From: Pseudomonas oryzihabitans
GTDB taxonomy: Bacteria; Pseudomonadota; Gammaproteobacteria; Pseudomonadales; Pseudomonadaceae
Length of the DNA: 64,000 nt
Direction of reading: 5' to 3'
Assembly: GCF_006384975.1 (NCBI RefSeq)
Contig: NZ_CP021645.1
Span: 5,174,001 to 5,238,000 of the forward strand
Shown here: positions 1-7,919 of the stretch, in pieces
Numbering within the stretch: position 1 is the first letter of the stretch
Layout of the letters: each line of letters begins with the position of its first letter
Made by a program: the position numbers and the translations under genes
Notes under the pieces: generated by a model
Told to the model about the DNA's origin: nothing
The model's database searches: none
What the model saw: only the letters and a program-made list of their open reading frames with translations

Positions 1-1
1 C

Positions 2-1951
2 TTCCGGCCGCTGTACAACGACCGCATCCTCTACAGCGGTCAGCCCATCGCTCTGGTGGTCGCCGAGACTTTCGAGGCCGCGCGTCATGCGGCTTCCCTG
101 ATCCGCGCCCGCTACAGCGAGGAAGACCACGCCACCGATCTGGCCAAGGCCCGTGACCAAGCCCACGAAGCGCCCATGGAGCTGCCGGACAACCGCGGCG
201 ATGCCCCAGCCGCCTGGGCCGCGGCGCCCACGCGCATTGAAGCCGAGTACCACTCCGCGGCGGAATTCCACAATCCCATGGAGATGCACGCCTCGACCGT
301 CATCTACCACAAGGACGGCAAGCTGACGGTGCACGACAAAACCCAGGGCGTGCAAAACAGCGCCCAGTTCGTCAGCAACATCTTCGGCCTGAGCGAGGGT
401 GACGTGAAGGTCATCTCGCCCTTCGTCGGCGGCGCCTTCGGCTCCGGTCTGCGCCCGCAGTACCAGCTCGTGCTGGCGACCATGGCCGCGCTGCAGCTCA
501 AGCGCTCGGTGCGAGTGACCCTAACCCGCCAGCAGATGTTCACCTTCGGCTACCGCCCCGAGACCTACCAGCGGGTCAAGCTCGCCTGTGACAGCGACGG
601 CAAGCTGCAGGCCATCGACCACAGCGCCCTGGGCATCACCTCGCGCTTCGAAGACTTCACCGAAATGGTGCTGGTCTGGTCCGCTTCGCTCTATGCCTGC
701 CCCAACGTCAAGCTGGCCTACCAACTAGCCGCGCTGGACGTCTACACCCCGCTGGACATGCGCGCCCCCGGCGCCGTGCTGGGCGTCTATGCTCTGGAAA
801 GCGCCATGGACGAACTGGCCTACGCGGCCGACATCGATCCGCTGGAATTGCGCATTCGCAATTTCACCGACACCGATCCGGCCAAGGGCAAGCCCTATTC
901 CAGCAAGGAACTGCTGGCCTGCTATCGCCAGGCCGCCGAGCGCTTCGGCTGGCAGCAGCGCAGCATGGCGCCGCGCTCCATGCGCGACGGCAACCAGCTG
1001 GTGGGCTGGGGTATGGCCACCGGCGTCTGGGAAGCCATGCAGCAACCGGCTACCGCCAAGGCGGTGATGAACATCGACGGCAGCCTGGTGGTGGCCAGCG
1101 CCACCTCCGACATCGGCACCGGCACCTACACGGTCATGACCCAGATCGCCGCCGAGAACCTCGGCCTGCCGCTGGACAAGGTTACCTTCAAGCTGGGCGA
1201 TTCCACCCTGCCCAAGGCACCGCTGGAAGGCGGCTCCTTTACCGTGTCTTCGGTGGGTACCGCGGTAAAGCTGGCCTGTGATCAACTGCGCCAGCAACTG
1301 CTGGATGCCGCAAAGGAAATGGACGACTCGCCCCTGGCCAAGGCCGAACTGGACCAGGTGGTGTTCGCCGACGGCGGCATCAGCCTCAAGACCGATCCGG
1401 CCCAGCGTGTCGATTTCACCGCCATCCTCAAGGCCTCGGGCTCGCCGTCCATGGAAACCTTGGCCAGCTCCGAACCGGCGGAAGGGCGCGACGACTACGC
1501 CACCGGCACCCACTCGGCGGTGTTCGTCGAGGTCAAGGTCGACGAAGACTTCGGTAGCGTCCAGGTCAGTCGCGTGGTCACCGCCGTGGCCGCGGGCCGC
1601 ATCCTCAACCTCAAGACCGGCGAGAACCAGGTGGCCGGTGGCATCGTCTGGGGTATCGGCATGGGCCTGCAGGAGGAGGGGATGATGGACACCCGCGAAG
1701 GCCGCTGGATGAACCACAGCCTGGCCGAGTACCACTTCCCGGTGCAGGCCGACATCCAGCAGCTGGAGGTGATCTTCGTCGAGGAAAAGGACGAGATCGT
1801 CAATCCCCTGGGCGCCAAGGGCATCGGCGAGATTGGCATCGTCGGCGTGGCCGCGGCCATCGCCAACGCCATCTTCCACGCCACTGGCAAGCGGGTACGC
1901 GATCTGCCCATCACCCTGGACAAGGTATTCGCCGACGAGCTGATGCACTGA
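2..1951 (+). CDS. Molybdenum hydroxylase large subunit, xanthine dehydrogenase/aldehyde oxidase family (5' partial)
   Basis: The reading frame is open from base 2 and matches the family from its first codons, so the true start lies before the window. The product is the molybdopterin-binding subunit of a xanthine dehydrogenase/aldehyde oxidase type enzyme, which hydroxylates aldehydes or N-heterocycles and normally works with FAD and 2Fe-2S subunits. Visible signatures are GGAFGSG in the Moco region, DMRAPG with its substrate-channel Arg, and GAKGIGEIG near the C-terminus, which holds the catalytic Glu. The PaoC/YagR-like branch is the best guess for the subfamily. The partner genes should lie just upstream, outside the window. 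Substrate is unknown. Confidence 0.9.
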   Translation, partial: FRPLYNDRILYSGQPIALVVAETFEAARHAASLIRARYSEEDHATDLAKARDQAHEAPMELPDNRGDAPAAWAAAPTRIEAEYHSAAEFHNPMEMHASTVIYHKDGKLTVHDKTQGVQNSAQFVSNIFGLSEGDVKVISPFVGGAFGSGLRPQYQLVLATMAALQLKRSVRVTLTRQQMFTFGYRPETYQRVKLACDSDGKLQAIDHSALGITSRFEDFTEMVLVWSASLYACPNVKLAYQLAALDVYTPLDMRAPGAVLGVYALESAMDELAYAADIDPLELRIRNFTDTDPAKGKPYSSKELLACYRQAAERFGWQQRSMAPRSMRDGNQLVGWGMATGVWEAMQQPATAKAVMNIDGSLVVASATSDIGTGTYTVMTQIAAENLGLPLDKVTFKLGDSTLPKAPLEGGSFTVSSVGTAVKLACDQLRQQLLDAAKEMDDSPLAKAELDQVVFADGGISLKTDPAQRVDFTAILKASGSPSMETLASSEPAEGRDDYATGTHSAVFVEVKVDEDFGSVQVSRVVTAVAAGRILNLKTGENQVAGGIVWGIGMGLQEEGMMDTREGRWMNHSLAEYHFPVQADIQQLEVIFVEEKDEIVNPLGAKGIGEIGIVGVAAAIANAIFHATGKRVRDLPITLDKVFADELMH

Positions 1952-1998
1952 CCGAGATTGTTGGGCTCCGACGATGGAGCTCCCCGCGCTGAACCGCC

Positions 1999-2019
1999 CC
2001 CTCTCCCCCTGGGAGAGGG
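1999..2019. repeat. Intergenic hairpin repeat downstream of the molybdenum hydroxylase gene
   Basis: A perfect 9-bp inverted repeat, CCCTCTCCC and GGGAGAGGG, surrounds a 3-nt loop 47 bp after the stop codon. It has no U-tract. This resembles common dispersed intergenic hairpins of gammaproteobacteria and could act as a weak terminator or mRNA 3' end. Confidence 0.6.
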
Positions 2020-2060
2020 CTGGGGTGAGTGATGCCGAGCACACCGCTGGACCAGGTGAC

Positions 2061-2088
2061 GTTGGGCTTCACTCCGCTCAACCCAACC
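2061..2088. repeat. Intergenic palindromic repeat
   Basis: Inverted arms GTTGGG and CCCAAC enclose a 16-nt spacer. The sequence is of the dispersed repeat type found between Pseudomonas genes and sits just before the IS insertion. Confidence 0.5.
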
Positions 2089-2163
2089 TACCCCAACCCG
2101 TCGCTACTCCCTGTGTCTAGTCCTGAAATAGGTTTACAGCTGTTCAGGTAGGCCCGATAGGCC

Positions 2164-3033
2164 TCAAAACGCCCGGTGCACCGCCTCGGGCGTTTTGTAT
2201 TTCAGGGCTGTGTGTGGTCGCTCCGTGTTGTAGATTCGCACCGCCTCCTCGACCATCTTCCTGGCTTGCTCCAGATTCTCCGGGTTGCGTAGCAGCAATT
2301 CTGTCTTGAGGATGCCATTGACTCGCTCGGCCAGCGCGTTCTGGTAGCAGTCGTACCCATCTGTCATCGAGCATCGAACGCCGTGTCGTTCGTGCAGGGA
2401 CTGATACAGCGCCGAACAATACTGGATGCCCCGATCCGAGTGATGCACCAATTCATGCGGACGACTCCGCCTTCGCAACGCCTGCTTGAAGGCCTGTGCT
2501 ACCGACTCGGCATGCAGACTCTCATGCACGTGGTGACCGACGATCTTTCGGGAGTACGCATCCGTGACCAGGCTGAGGTACAACGGGCCACTGCCTGAGG
2601 GTAGATAGGTGATGTCAGCCACCCAAACCTGCTCCGGTGTGGTCGGAACGATCTGATTCACGCCTGGCTTGAGTAAGTTGTGATGGCGATAGAAGCGATG
2701 AAAGCTCTGCGTGGTCTTGTGATACGCCCGAGTGGGACGCACCAGTAAACGGTGCTCGCCCAAGACCTGAAACAGGCGGTCGCGGCCCACCTGAAGTCGC
2801 CGGTCAGGCTGGCAATGCAAGAGATGGTGCAGCTTGCGAGTCCCCAGCCGAGGCTGTCGCATTCGAACCTGACAAACGAACCCTACGACTCGCTCTGCCT
2901 GAAGCGCTTTGTCATCGGCTGTTCGGTTGCGCTTGTAGTAAGCCTGCCGACTGATCCCTAGAAACTGGCAAGCCCTGACAATACTCAGTCCTGCGACTTG
3001 GTCTTGCGAGAGGACTTGCCGGGTCGCTTTTTT
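2164..3033 (-). CDS. IS3-family transposase OrfB (DDE domain), made by -1 frameshift from orfA
   Basis: This frame gives the DDE integrase half of the transposase. The catalytic residues are visible in VADITYLP (first Asp), HHSDRGIQY (second Asp) and NALAERVNG (Glu). The N-terminal part reads through a helix-turn-helix-like stretch, GISRQAYYKR, upstream of the first in-frame ATG at 2862. A start at that ATG would delete conserved sequence. The frame is open from about 3066, with no good initiation codon before 2862, so expression as an OrfAB fusion is most likely. The boundary at 3033 marks the slippery site and is not a start codon. Confidence 0.85.
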   Translation of the reverse strand, partial: KKATRQVLSQDQVAGLSIVRACQFLGISRQAYYKRNRTADDKALQAERVVGFVCQVRMRQPRLGTRKLHHLLHCQPDRRLQVGRDRLFQVLGEHRLLVRPTRAYHKTTQSFHRFYRHHNLLKPGVNQIVPTTPEQVWVADITYLPSGSGPLYLSLVTDAYSRKIVGHHVHESLHAESVAQAFKQALRRRSRPHELVHHSDRGIQYCSALYQSLHERHGVRCSMTDGYDCYQNALAERVNGILKTELLLRNPENLEQARKMVEEAVRIYNTERPHTALKYKTPEAVHRAF

Positions 3034-3383
3034 ACGATCGAAACGCCGTAATCCTTCTCCAGCACCTCAACCACCGCTTCGAAGAATTGGGCCTTTTGGC
3101 TCATGAACTGCAGTTGCTGCTCCAGCTCCTTGATGCGTTGCTCAGGCGTCAGGTCTTTGGGATCAGTCACGGTTTGACTCCTGCCGGCTCGAATAGAGGC
3201 CCCCTGGCTCCAATCCTGCCGACCATGCTTACGCAACCATACCAAAACCGTGGACCTGCCTTGGATCCCATACCGCTCCTGAGCTTGCTTGTAGGTCAGC
3301 TCGCCCTTTTCGACTTGATCGACTACGGTCAATTTAAAAGTCAGCGAGTAATCACGCTGCGTGCGCTTTACACCTTGCTCCAT
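2985..3383 (-). CDS. IS3-family transposase OrfA (helix-turn-helix subunit)
   Basis: This 132-aa protein has an N-terminal helix-turn-helix around residues 12-50, with the stretch YKQAQERYGIQ. A coiled-coil or leucine-zipper-like segment follows near residues 78-112, where EQRIKELEQQLQ is clear. OrfA proteins of IS3 elements bind the terminal inverted repeats and dimerise, and alone often repress transposition. The gene overlaps the orfB frame by about 50 bp. Confidence 0.88.
   Translation of the reverse strand: MEQGVKRTQRDYSLTFKLTVVDQVEKGELTYKQAQERYGIQGRSTVLVWLRKHGRQDWSQGASIRAGRSQTVTDPKDLTPEQRIKELEQQLQFMSQKAQFFEAVVEVLEKDYGVSIVKKRPGKSSRKTKSQD
3027..3033 (-). promoter_or_regulatory. Programmed -1 frameshift heptamer A AAA AAG in orfA
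   Basis: On the minus strand, phased to orfA, the bases read A-AAA-AAG, the classic bacterial -1 slippery heptamer. Slippage here moves the ribosome into the orfB frame. It lies about 14 codons before the orfA stop, as is usual for IS3 elements. Confidence 0.82.
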
Positions 3384-3444
3384 CTGGCTCTCCAGATCGT
3401 GGGATGGAAGGTGTAAACCTTATTCAGGACGGGACACTGAAACG

Positions 3445-3477
3445 AAAAAGGCCCGCCTCCAAGAGGCGGGCCTTTTT
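3445..3477. terminator. Bidirectional rho-independent terminator
   Basis: A perfect GC-rich stem, AGGCCCGCCTC paired with GAGGCGGGCCT, has a 3-nt loop and is flanked by A-runs and T-runs on both sides. It can end transcription of the minus-strand small gene at 3506-3685 and of plus-strand transcripts. The IS element inserted only a few bases away. Confidence 0.9.
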
Positions 3478-3505
3478 CAGGCAGTCTGTGAAAAGGTCGT
3501 TCGAC

Positions 3506-3685
3506 TCACTCAGCGTGCGACACGCTGTCGTGTTCGATCTGCTCCTTATACTCGAGCGCAGCGGCTTCGCTCTGGTAGACGCCGACCAATTCACCTTCTT
3601 GCTTCACTTCCCACAGATGCATACCCAGGCCGCGGGCTTCGCGGGACATATGGTCTTCGTCACATTCGGTTACGGTAATGGTCAT
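3506..3685 (-). CDS. Small conserved-looking protein of unknown function (59 aa)
   Basis: The 59-aa product starts MTITVTECDED and ends SVSHAE. The start is supported by GGAGAT 5 nt upstream of the ATG, and the stop is followed by a strong terminator. The protein is acidic and soluble, with no signal peptide or membrane segment. It has a Trp-Glu-Val strand and a YQSEAAALEYKEQI helix. I do not recognise a named family. It resembles short hypothetical proteins seen in Pseudomonas genomes, and its gene signals are better than expected for a chance frame. Confidence 0.72.
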   Translation of the reverse strand: MTITVTECDEDHMSREARGLGMHLWEVKQEGELVGVYQSEAAALEYKEQIEHDSVSHAE

Positions 3686-3825
3686 GCTAAATCTCCTTGG
3701 TCGAGCCCGCGCTACGGCAGGGCTTGAAAACCCATACTAGAGCGTTTCGCTTCTGGACCAAGGCGTATCTCGGCAACAAGTCGTTACAACTTCTGCGACA
3801 ATCTGTCGCGGCTGCGGTTGTCATC

Positions 3826-3887
3826 TCGCGGCCATGGGCCGCTCCTACAGAATCCTGCCAGCGTGTAGGAGCGGCCCATGGTCGCGA
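3826..3887. repeat. Inverted pair of REP-like elements
   Basis: The 24-bp sequence TGTAGGAGCGGCCCATGGNC (first 20 bases given) occurs at 3864-3887 and, inverted, at 3826-3849, with one mismatch. The arms are 14 bp apart. Sequences of the form GTAGGAGCGGCC are typical Pseudomonas REP elements, which usually occur as such inverted doublets. Confidence 0.85.
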
Positions 3888-3973
3888 TAGGAGCAGAGGC
3901 ACACTGACCGAGGAAGGCTGCTGGATACTCACTCGACTGTTACAAGACAGCTATCACACCTGCCTGGGCGCAT

Positions 3974-4002
3974 AAAAGAAAACGTCCTCCGAAGAGGGCG
4001 TC
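3974..4002 (-). terminator. Rho-independent terminator of the DUF3108 gene
   Basis: The minus strand reads a stem ACGCCCTC/GAGGACGT with one mismatch and a TTCG loop, followed by TTTTCTTTT. It begins 17 bases after the DUF3108 stop codon. Confidence 0.8.
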
Positions 4003-4018
4003 TTACCTAGGACCTGGC

Positions 4019-4732
4019 TCAGTTGGCGCCTTTCACCTCGCGCCCGTTGACCGTGCCTTCCTTGAGGCTGGTCTGGTATTCCTTGCCGTCGCTCTCCTGC
4101 TGATAGAGGCGCACCAGCAGATAGTCCCAGTCCTTGGCGAACCACAGCTCGGTCTTGCGGCTGCTCTTGGTAGGGTCGCGCACGCGCTCCACCTTGATGG
4201 TGTCGAACAGGCCCAGCGGGGTGCGGATGCGCTCAGGGCCTATGACGCGGAAGTCATAGGTATCGATGCTGTCACCGTCGGCGATCTGGTAGCTCATGCT
4301 CTTCTTGCCGTCGGCCACATCCTGCTGCAGCTTGAGCTGGTAGGTCGACTTGTCCAGCAGGCCGCGATCCAGGGGGAGGGTGACGGGATCGTCCTTGTCC
4401 TTGCCGGTGACTTTCTTGGCGGCCCAGTCGAAGGTCAACTCGCTTTCGCGGCTCTTGCCCAGACCGCTGCGCTTGTACTGGTAGGTATCCGGCAGGAAGG
4501 CGTCGCCCTCATGACGGAAGGTGCTGGATTCACTGAGCCCCGCCACCAGCATGGAGGCTTCGAACTTCAACTCCCAGCGGCCATCGGCCTCTTTCTGCAG
4601 CGAACGCTCGGCAGAGCCGCTGACCGGCATCTGCTTCCAGTCGGCGGTATAGCTAGCCGTGAACGGCTCCAGGTCGAAGGCGAAGGCCGAGGCACTGCAG
4701 AAGGTGGCCAGTAGGAACAACAGACGTCGCAT
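4019..4732 (-). CDS. DUF3108 domain periplasmic protein
   Basis: The 237-aa product begins with a signal peptide, MRRLLFLLATFCSASAFA, with likely cleavage after AFA near residue 18. The remainder is a beta-rich domain of the DUF3108 type, with the stretches FEASMLVAG, TYQYKRSG and ELWFAKDWDYLLVRL. It is presumably periplasmic. It lies 15 bp downstream of purN on the same strand, as in other Pseudomonas, and probably shares the purM-purN transcript, ending at the hairpin just downstream. The biochemical function of the family is not known to me. Confidence 0.85.
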   Translation of the reverse strand: MRRLLFLLATFCSASAFAFDLEPFTASYTADWKQMPVSGSAERSLQKEADGRWELKFEASMLVAGLSESSTFRHEGDAFLPDTYQYKRSGLGKSRESELTFDWAAKKVTGKDKDDPVTLPLDRGLLDKSTYQLKLQQDVADGKKSMSYQIADGDSIDTYDFRVIGPERIRTPLGLFDTIKVERVRDPTKSSRKTELWFAKDWDYLLVRLYQQESDGKEYQTSLKEGTVNGREVKGAN

Positions 4733-4747
4733 CAGGTTCTCCTTGGG

Positions 4748-5416
4748 TCAGGAAAGGGAGGCCGCTACCGCATTCGACGGTAGGGTGGCTCCAGTCGGCG
4801 GCAGCGTCTGGCCATCGAGCTCGGCACCCAGGGTACCCAGCCGTAGACGACCTTCAGCGAACAGCCGTACGGCCACAGGATAAAGGAGGTGCTCGGCGGC
4901 GTGTACCCGTGTCGCCAGGCTCTCCGACGTATCTTCGGCCAACACCGCTACCCGCGATTGCAGGACGACGGGTCCGCCATCCAATTCCTCGGTAACGAAG
5001 TGCACGCTGCAGCCGTGCCAGGCATCGCCGGCATCGATGGCGCGCTGGTGGGTGTGCAACCCCTTGTACAGCGGCAGTAGCGAGGGATGGACGTTCAGCA
5101 GACGGCCCTGATAGCGCCGCACGAACCCTGGGGTGAGGATGCGCATGAAACCGGCCAGCACCACCAGGTCGGCACCCTGGGCGTCGATGGCGGCGGCCAG
5201 GGCCGCATCGAAGCTCTCCCGGTCGGGATGTTCGCGGTGATCGATCACCGCGGTAGGGATCCCGGCCTGGCGGGCCCGCTCCAGACCATAGGCCTCGGCG
5301 CGGTTGGCGATCACCGCCGCGATCCGCACGGGCGGCTCCGCGGCGTCGATCAAGGCTTGCAGGTTGCTGCCGTGGCCGGAGATGAGCACCACCACGGCGC
5401 AGTCGGCAGGACTCAT
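4748..5416 (-). CDS. purN: Phosphoribosylglycinamide formyltransferase (GART 1)
   Basis: PurN transfers a formyl group from 10-formyltetrahydrofolate to GAR, the third step of de novo purine synthesis, in the cytoplasm. The 222-aa sequence has the N-terminal phosphate-binding [11 protein letters not shown] and the catalytic trio Asn108, His110 (in LNVHPSLLP) and Asp146 (in EELDGGPV). Its start codon overlaps the purM stop (ATGA on the minus strand at 5413-5416), so the two are translationally coupled. Length and motifs are normal. Confidence 0.97.
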   Translation of the reverse strand: MSPADCAVVVLISGHGSNLQALIDAAEPPVRIAAVIANRAEAYGLERARQAGIPTAVIDHREHPDRESFDAALAAAIDAQGADLVVLAGFMRILTPGFVRRYQGRLLNVHPSLLPLYKGLHTHQRAIDAGDAWHGCSVHFVTEELDGGPVVLQSRVAVLAEDTSESLATRVHAAEHLLYPVAVRLFAEGRLRLGTLGAELDGQTLPPTGATLPSNAVAASLS

Positions 5417-6474
5417 CCGTGCTGTTTCAGATTGTTCAACACGACCTGGTCGGCGCCGGCCGCGGCCTGCTCGATGCGGCCGATGACCCAGGGCTGCTCA
5501 CCCTCGGCGCGCAGCACGCTCAGGGCGCCTTCGACCTGATCCTGGGCTACGCAGATGACCATGCCCACGCCACAGTTCAGCACACGGTGCATCTCGGTCT
5601 CGTCGACGTTGCCCTGCTGCTGCAACCAGTCGAATACCGCCGGACGCTGCCAGCTGGCCACGTCCAGCACCGCCTGGGCGCCCTCGGGCAGCACACGCGG
5701 GATGTTGTCCAGCAGGCCACCGCCGGTGATGTGGGCCATGGCCTTGACCGCGCCGGTATCCTTGATCAGCTTGAGCAGCGGCTTGACGTAGATGCGGGTG
5801 GGGGCCATCAGCAGGTCAGTCAGCGGCTTGCCGTCGAGCTGGATGTTCTCGATGTCGGCACCGGCCACCTCGATGATCTTGCGGATCAGCGAATAGCCGT
5901 TGGAGTGCGGACCGGAGGAGGGCAGGGCGATCAGGGCGTCACCGGTGGTCACCTTGGAACCGTCGATGATCTCGGACTTCTCCACCACGCCGACGCAGAA
6001 GCCGGCCAGGTCGTAGTCTTCGCCTTCGTACATGCCGGGCATCTCGGCGGTCTCGCCGCCCACCAGGGAGCAGCCGGCCTGTTCGCAACCGGTACCGATG
6101 CCGGTCACCACCTGGGCGGCGACATCGACGTTGAGCTTGCCGGTGGCATAGTAGTCGAGGAAGAACAGCGGCTCGGCGCCGCAGACCACCAGGTCGTTGA
6201 CGCACATGGCGACCAGGTCGATGCCGATGCTGTCGTGCTTGGCCAGGTTCATGGCCAGGCGCAGCTTGGTGCCGACCCCGTCGGTGCCGGAGACCAGTAC
6301 CGGCTGGCGATAGCCGGCCGGGATCTCGCACAGGGCACCGAAGCCCCCCAGGCCGCCCATGACTTCCGGGCGGGCGGTGCGCTTGGCGACGCCCTTGATG
6401 CGTTCTACCAGAGCCTCACCGGCGTCGATGTCCACACCGGCGTCCTTGTAGCTCAGCTGGGGTTGTTTGCTCAT
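5413..6474 (-). CDS. purM: Phosphoribosylformylglycinamidine cyclo-ligase (AIR synthetase)
   Basis: PurM closes FGAM to AIR using ATP, the fifth step of purine synthesis. The 353-aa protein begins [19 protein letters not shown] and has the family motifs [20 protein letters not shown] and [10 protein letters not shown], typical of the PurM/SelD ATP-binding fold. It is the first gene of a purM-purN-DUF3108 transcript and overlaps purN by 4 bp. A perfect 20-bp palindrome lies 32 bp upstream of its start codon, within the divergent intergenic region. Confidence 0.97.
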   Translation of the reverse strand: MSKQPQLSYKDAGVDIDAGEALVERIKGVAKRTARPEVMGGLGGFGALCEIPAGYRQPVLVSGTDGVGTKLRLAMNLAKHDSIGIDLVAMCVNDLVVCGAEPLFFLDYYATGKLNVDVAAQVVTGIGTGCEQAGCSLVGGETAEMPGMYEGEDYDLAGFCVGVVEKSEIIDGSKVTTGDALIALPSSGPHSNGYSLIRKIIEVAGADIENIQLDGKPLTDLLMAPTRIYVKPLLKLIKDTGAVKAMAHITGGGLLDNIPRVLPEGAQAVLDVASWQRPAVFDWLQQQGNVDETEMHRVLNCGVGMVICVAQDQVEGALSVLRAEGEQPWVIGRIEQAAAGADQVVLNNLKQHG

Positions 6475-6505
6475 GAATCCTGGCCTTTAGCGAATGGCGA
6501 AACGA

Positions 6506-6525
6506 GCCGGCTGGCGCCAGCCGGC
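6506..6525. promoter_or_regulatory. Perfect 20-bp palindrome upstream of purM
   Basis: The sequence GCCGGCTGGCGCCAGCCGGC is its own reverse complement. It lies 32-51 bp before the purM start in the gap shared with the divergent DUF2066 gene. It could be an operator or a leader hairpin. The role is inferred only from symmetry and position. Confidence 0.45.
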
Positions 6526-6739
6526 GATGAGGCGGGCGATTTTACCAGAAGCCGTGCCAAAGCACGCGGCATGCCGTGGCCTCCGGTCTGGCGCGAGCGG
6601 GCACCTGGCCGGTGCGCCGTGGTCTGAGCCTGACTGCCTGTGTCTTCGCCCGCTTGGCGCGCCCTCGTGATAGCCGCGCCCTTGCCCAGGGGGCAGGCGG
6701 CTTTTAAGGTATGCCCCTTGCCCCTTCTATGGAATCGCC

Positions 6740-7819
6740 ATGCGCCGTCTCGTCCTTTCGTTGCTCACCTCGCTGCTGGTCCTGAGCCCGTTCGCCCATG
6801 CCGAGGTGGTGGACAACCTCTACCAGGTCCGCGAGCCCGTGACCTCGCAACAGCCGGACGAGCGCAACGCCGCCCTCAAGCGTGCCCTGCAGGAACTGGT
6901 GGTGCGCCTGACCGGCAATCCCCAGTCTGCCCAGACTCCCGCTCTCGCCAGTGCCTTGGCGGCACCGGAGTCCCTCATCACGCAATACGGCTACGATGCC
7001 GGCCCGCCGCAGGTGCTGGTGGTCAACTTCGATCCGGCCGCCACCGAGCGCGCCCTCGGCCAGGCCGGCCTGTCGGTCTGGGGCGCCAATCGCCCGGTGG
7101 TGATGGTCTGGTGGCTCAACGACGCCGATGGCGGCGCCACCCTGCTGGGCGACGGCCAACCGGCCAGTGCCAGTGTGCAGCGTGGCGCCCAGAGCGCCGG
7201 TCTGCCGATCCGTCTGCCGCTGGCCGATCTCAACGAGCAATTGGCGGGTACCGCCGCCAATATCGACGCCAGCGATCCTACTGTCCTGCGCCAGGCCTCC
7301 GAGCGCTATGGCGCCAATGCGCTGCTGGCCGTGCATGCCAAGCCCCAGGGCAACGGCTGGCAGGCCCAGTGGCGGCTGTGGAACGGTGGTGCCGTCGAGC
7401 AGGGCAGCAGCCAGGCGGCCGACCAGGACGCCCTGGCAGCTGCCGTCCTGCAGGATGTCGCCTCCCGCCTGTCGAAGAAATTCGTCTCCCGTCCGGGGAC
7501 CACCGAGCCGCTCACCCTGGTGGCCGACAACTCCAACTTCGAACGCTATGCCCAATTGCAGAAGGTGCTCGAACCCCTGTCGAGCCTGCTGGTGAAGGTC
7601 GAGGGGACCCAGCTGACCTACGACCTCACCGCCAACCCCGACCAACTGCAGGCTCAGCTCGGCCTCGCCGGTCTGCAACCCGCCGCCGCACCAGCCGCTC
7701 CAGCGGCCCCTATGCCAGCAGCGTCGGGTACGCCAGTGGATGCCAATGCCGCACCGACGGTACCTGCCGCCCAGCCGGCGCCGAGCGGGCGCACCACCCT
7801 GTATTTCCGCTGGCCATGA
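6740..7819 (+). CDS. DUF2066 domain-containing secreted protein
   Basis: The 359-aa product has a clear signal peptide, MRRLVLSLLTSLLVLSPFAHA, cleaved near residue 21. The mature region, EVVDNLYQVREPV and onward, matches the DUF2066 family: a conserved RNAALKRALQELVVRLTG segment, then VNFDPAATERAL and VMVWWL. The last 60 residues are Ala/Pro-rich low complexity (roughly 314-350) before a short YFRWP tail. It is divergent from purM and precedes hda, which is the Pseudomonas order. Function is unknown; location is presumably periplasm or outer membrane. Confidence 0.85.
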   Translation: MRRLVLSLLTSLLVLSPFAHAEVVDNLYQVREPVTSQQPDERNAALKRALQELVVRLTGNPQSAQTPALASALAAPESLITQYGYDAGPPQVLVVNFDPAATERALGQAGLSVWGANRPVVMVWWLNDADGGATLLGDGQPASASVQRGAQSAGLPIRLPLADLNEQLAGTAANIDASDPTVLRQASERYGANALLAVHAKPQGNGWQAQWRLWNGGAVEQGSSQAADQDALAAAVLQDVASRLSKKFVSRPGTTEPLTLVADNSNFERYAQLQKVLEPLSSLLVKVEGTQLTYDLTANPDQLQAQLGLAGLQPAAAPAAPAAPMPAASGTPVDANAAPTVPAAQPAPSGRTTLYFRWP

Positions 7820-7919
7820 GGACGCCGCTCTATCGCTGACGTGGCAGCTGCGAGGGGGCTGGGTTTTGGTTAGACTTGGCGCCCTCGCGAAACCGCCAAG
7901 AGCCGTTCGAGTCGGCATG

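Larger units (their letters stand above)
2114..3436 (-). mobile_element. Complete IS3-family insertion sequence (1323 bp)
   Basis: The 25-bp terminal inverted repeats at 2114-2138 and 3412-3436 both begin TGTC and match at 21 of 25 positions. A 3-bp direct repeat CTG flanks the element (2111-2113 and 3437-3439), the size expected of an IS3-family target duplication. Two overlapping minus-strand genes, orfA and orfB, fill the element and are linked by a -1 slippery site. Both ends and the DDE residues are intact, so it may still be mobile. It sits between the molybdenum hydroxylase gene and a terminator hairpin and breaks no gene. Confidence 0.93.
3686..4018. other. Intergenic region with a REP pair and a terminator, no gene seen
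   Basis: This 333-bp gap contains the upstream region of the 59-aa gene, an inverted pair of REP-like sequences at 3826-3887 and the terminator of the DUF3108 gene at 3974-4002. Frames crossing the repeats show no codon or motif evidence of coding. Confidence 0.7.

Noticed and set aside
725..2044. A 439-codon minus-strand open frame antisense to the molybdenum hydroxylase gene
   Set aside because: It is rich in His, Gly and Val from reading the opposite strand of GC-rich codons, with no protein motif.
2164..2862. OrfB of the IS element starting at the ATG at 2862
   Set aside because: The frame upstream encodes conserved transposase sequence and is joined to orfA by a slippery heptamer, so a fusion product is more likely than this start.
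2985..3066. The orfA/orfB overlap as a frameshift mutation that makes the IS a pseudogene
   Set aside because: The A-AAA-AAG heptamer in the correct phase shows programmed frameshifting typical of the family.
3697..3975. Open frames of 80-90 codons crossing the REP pair
   Set aside because: They translate the repeats themselves, lack ribosome sites and have no similarity to proteins.
5419..6627. A 402-codon plus-strand open frame antisense to purM
   Set aside because: purM is certain on the other strand, and this frame has the same shadow composition.
7820..7919. Loss of a membrane transporter gene between the DUF2066 gene and hda
   Set aside because: I recall an AI-2E-type transporter gene near here in some pseudomonads, but I am not sure of the order, and the 100-bp gap shows no remnant.
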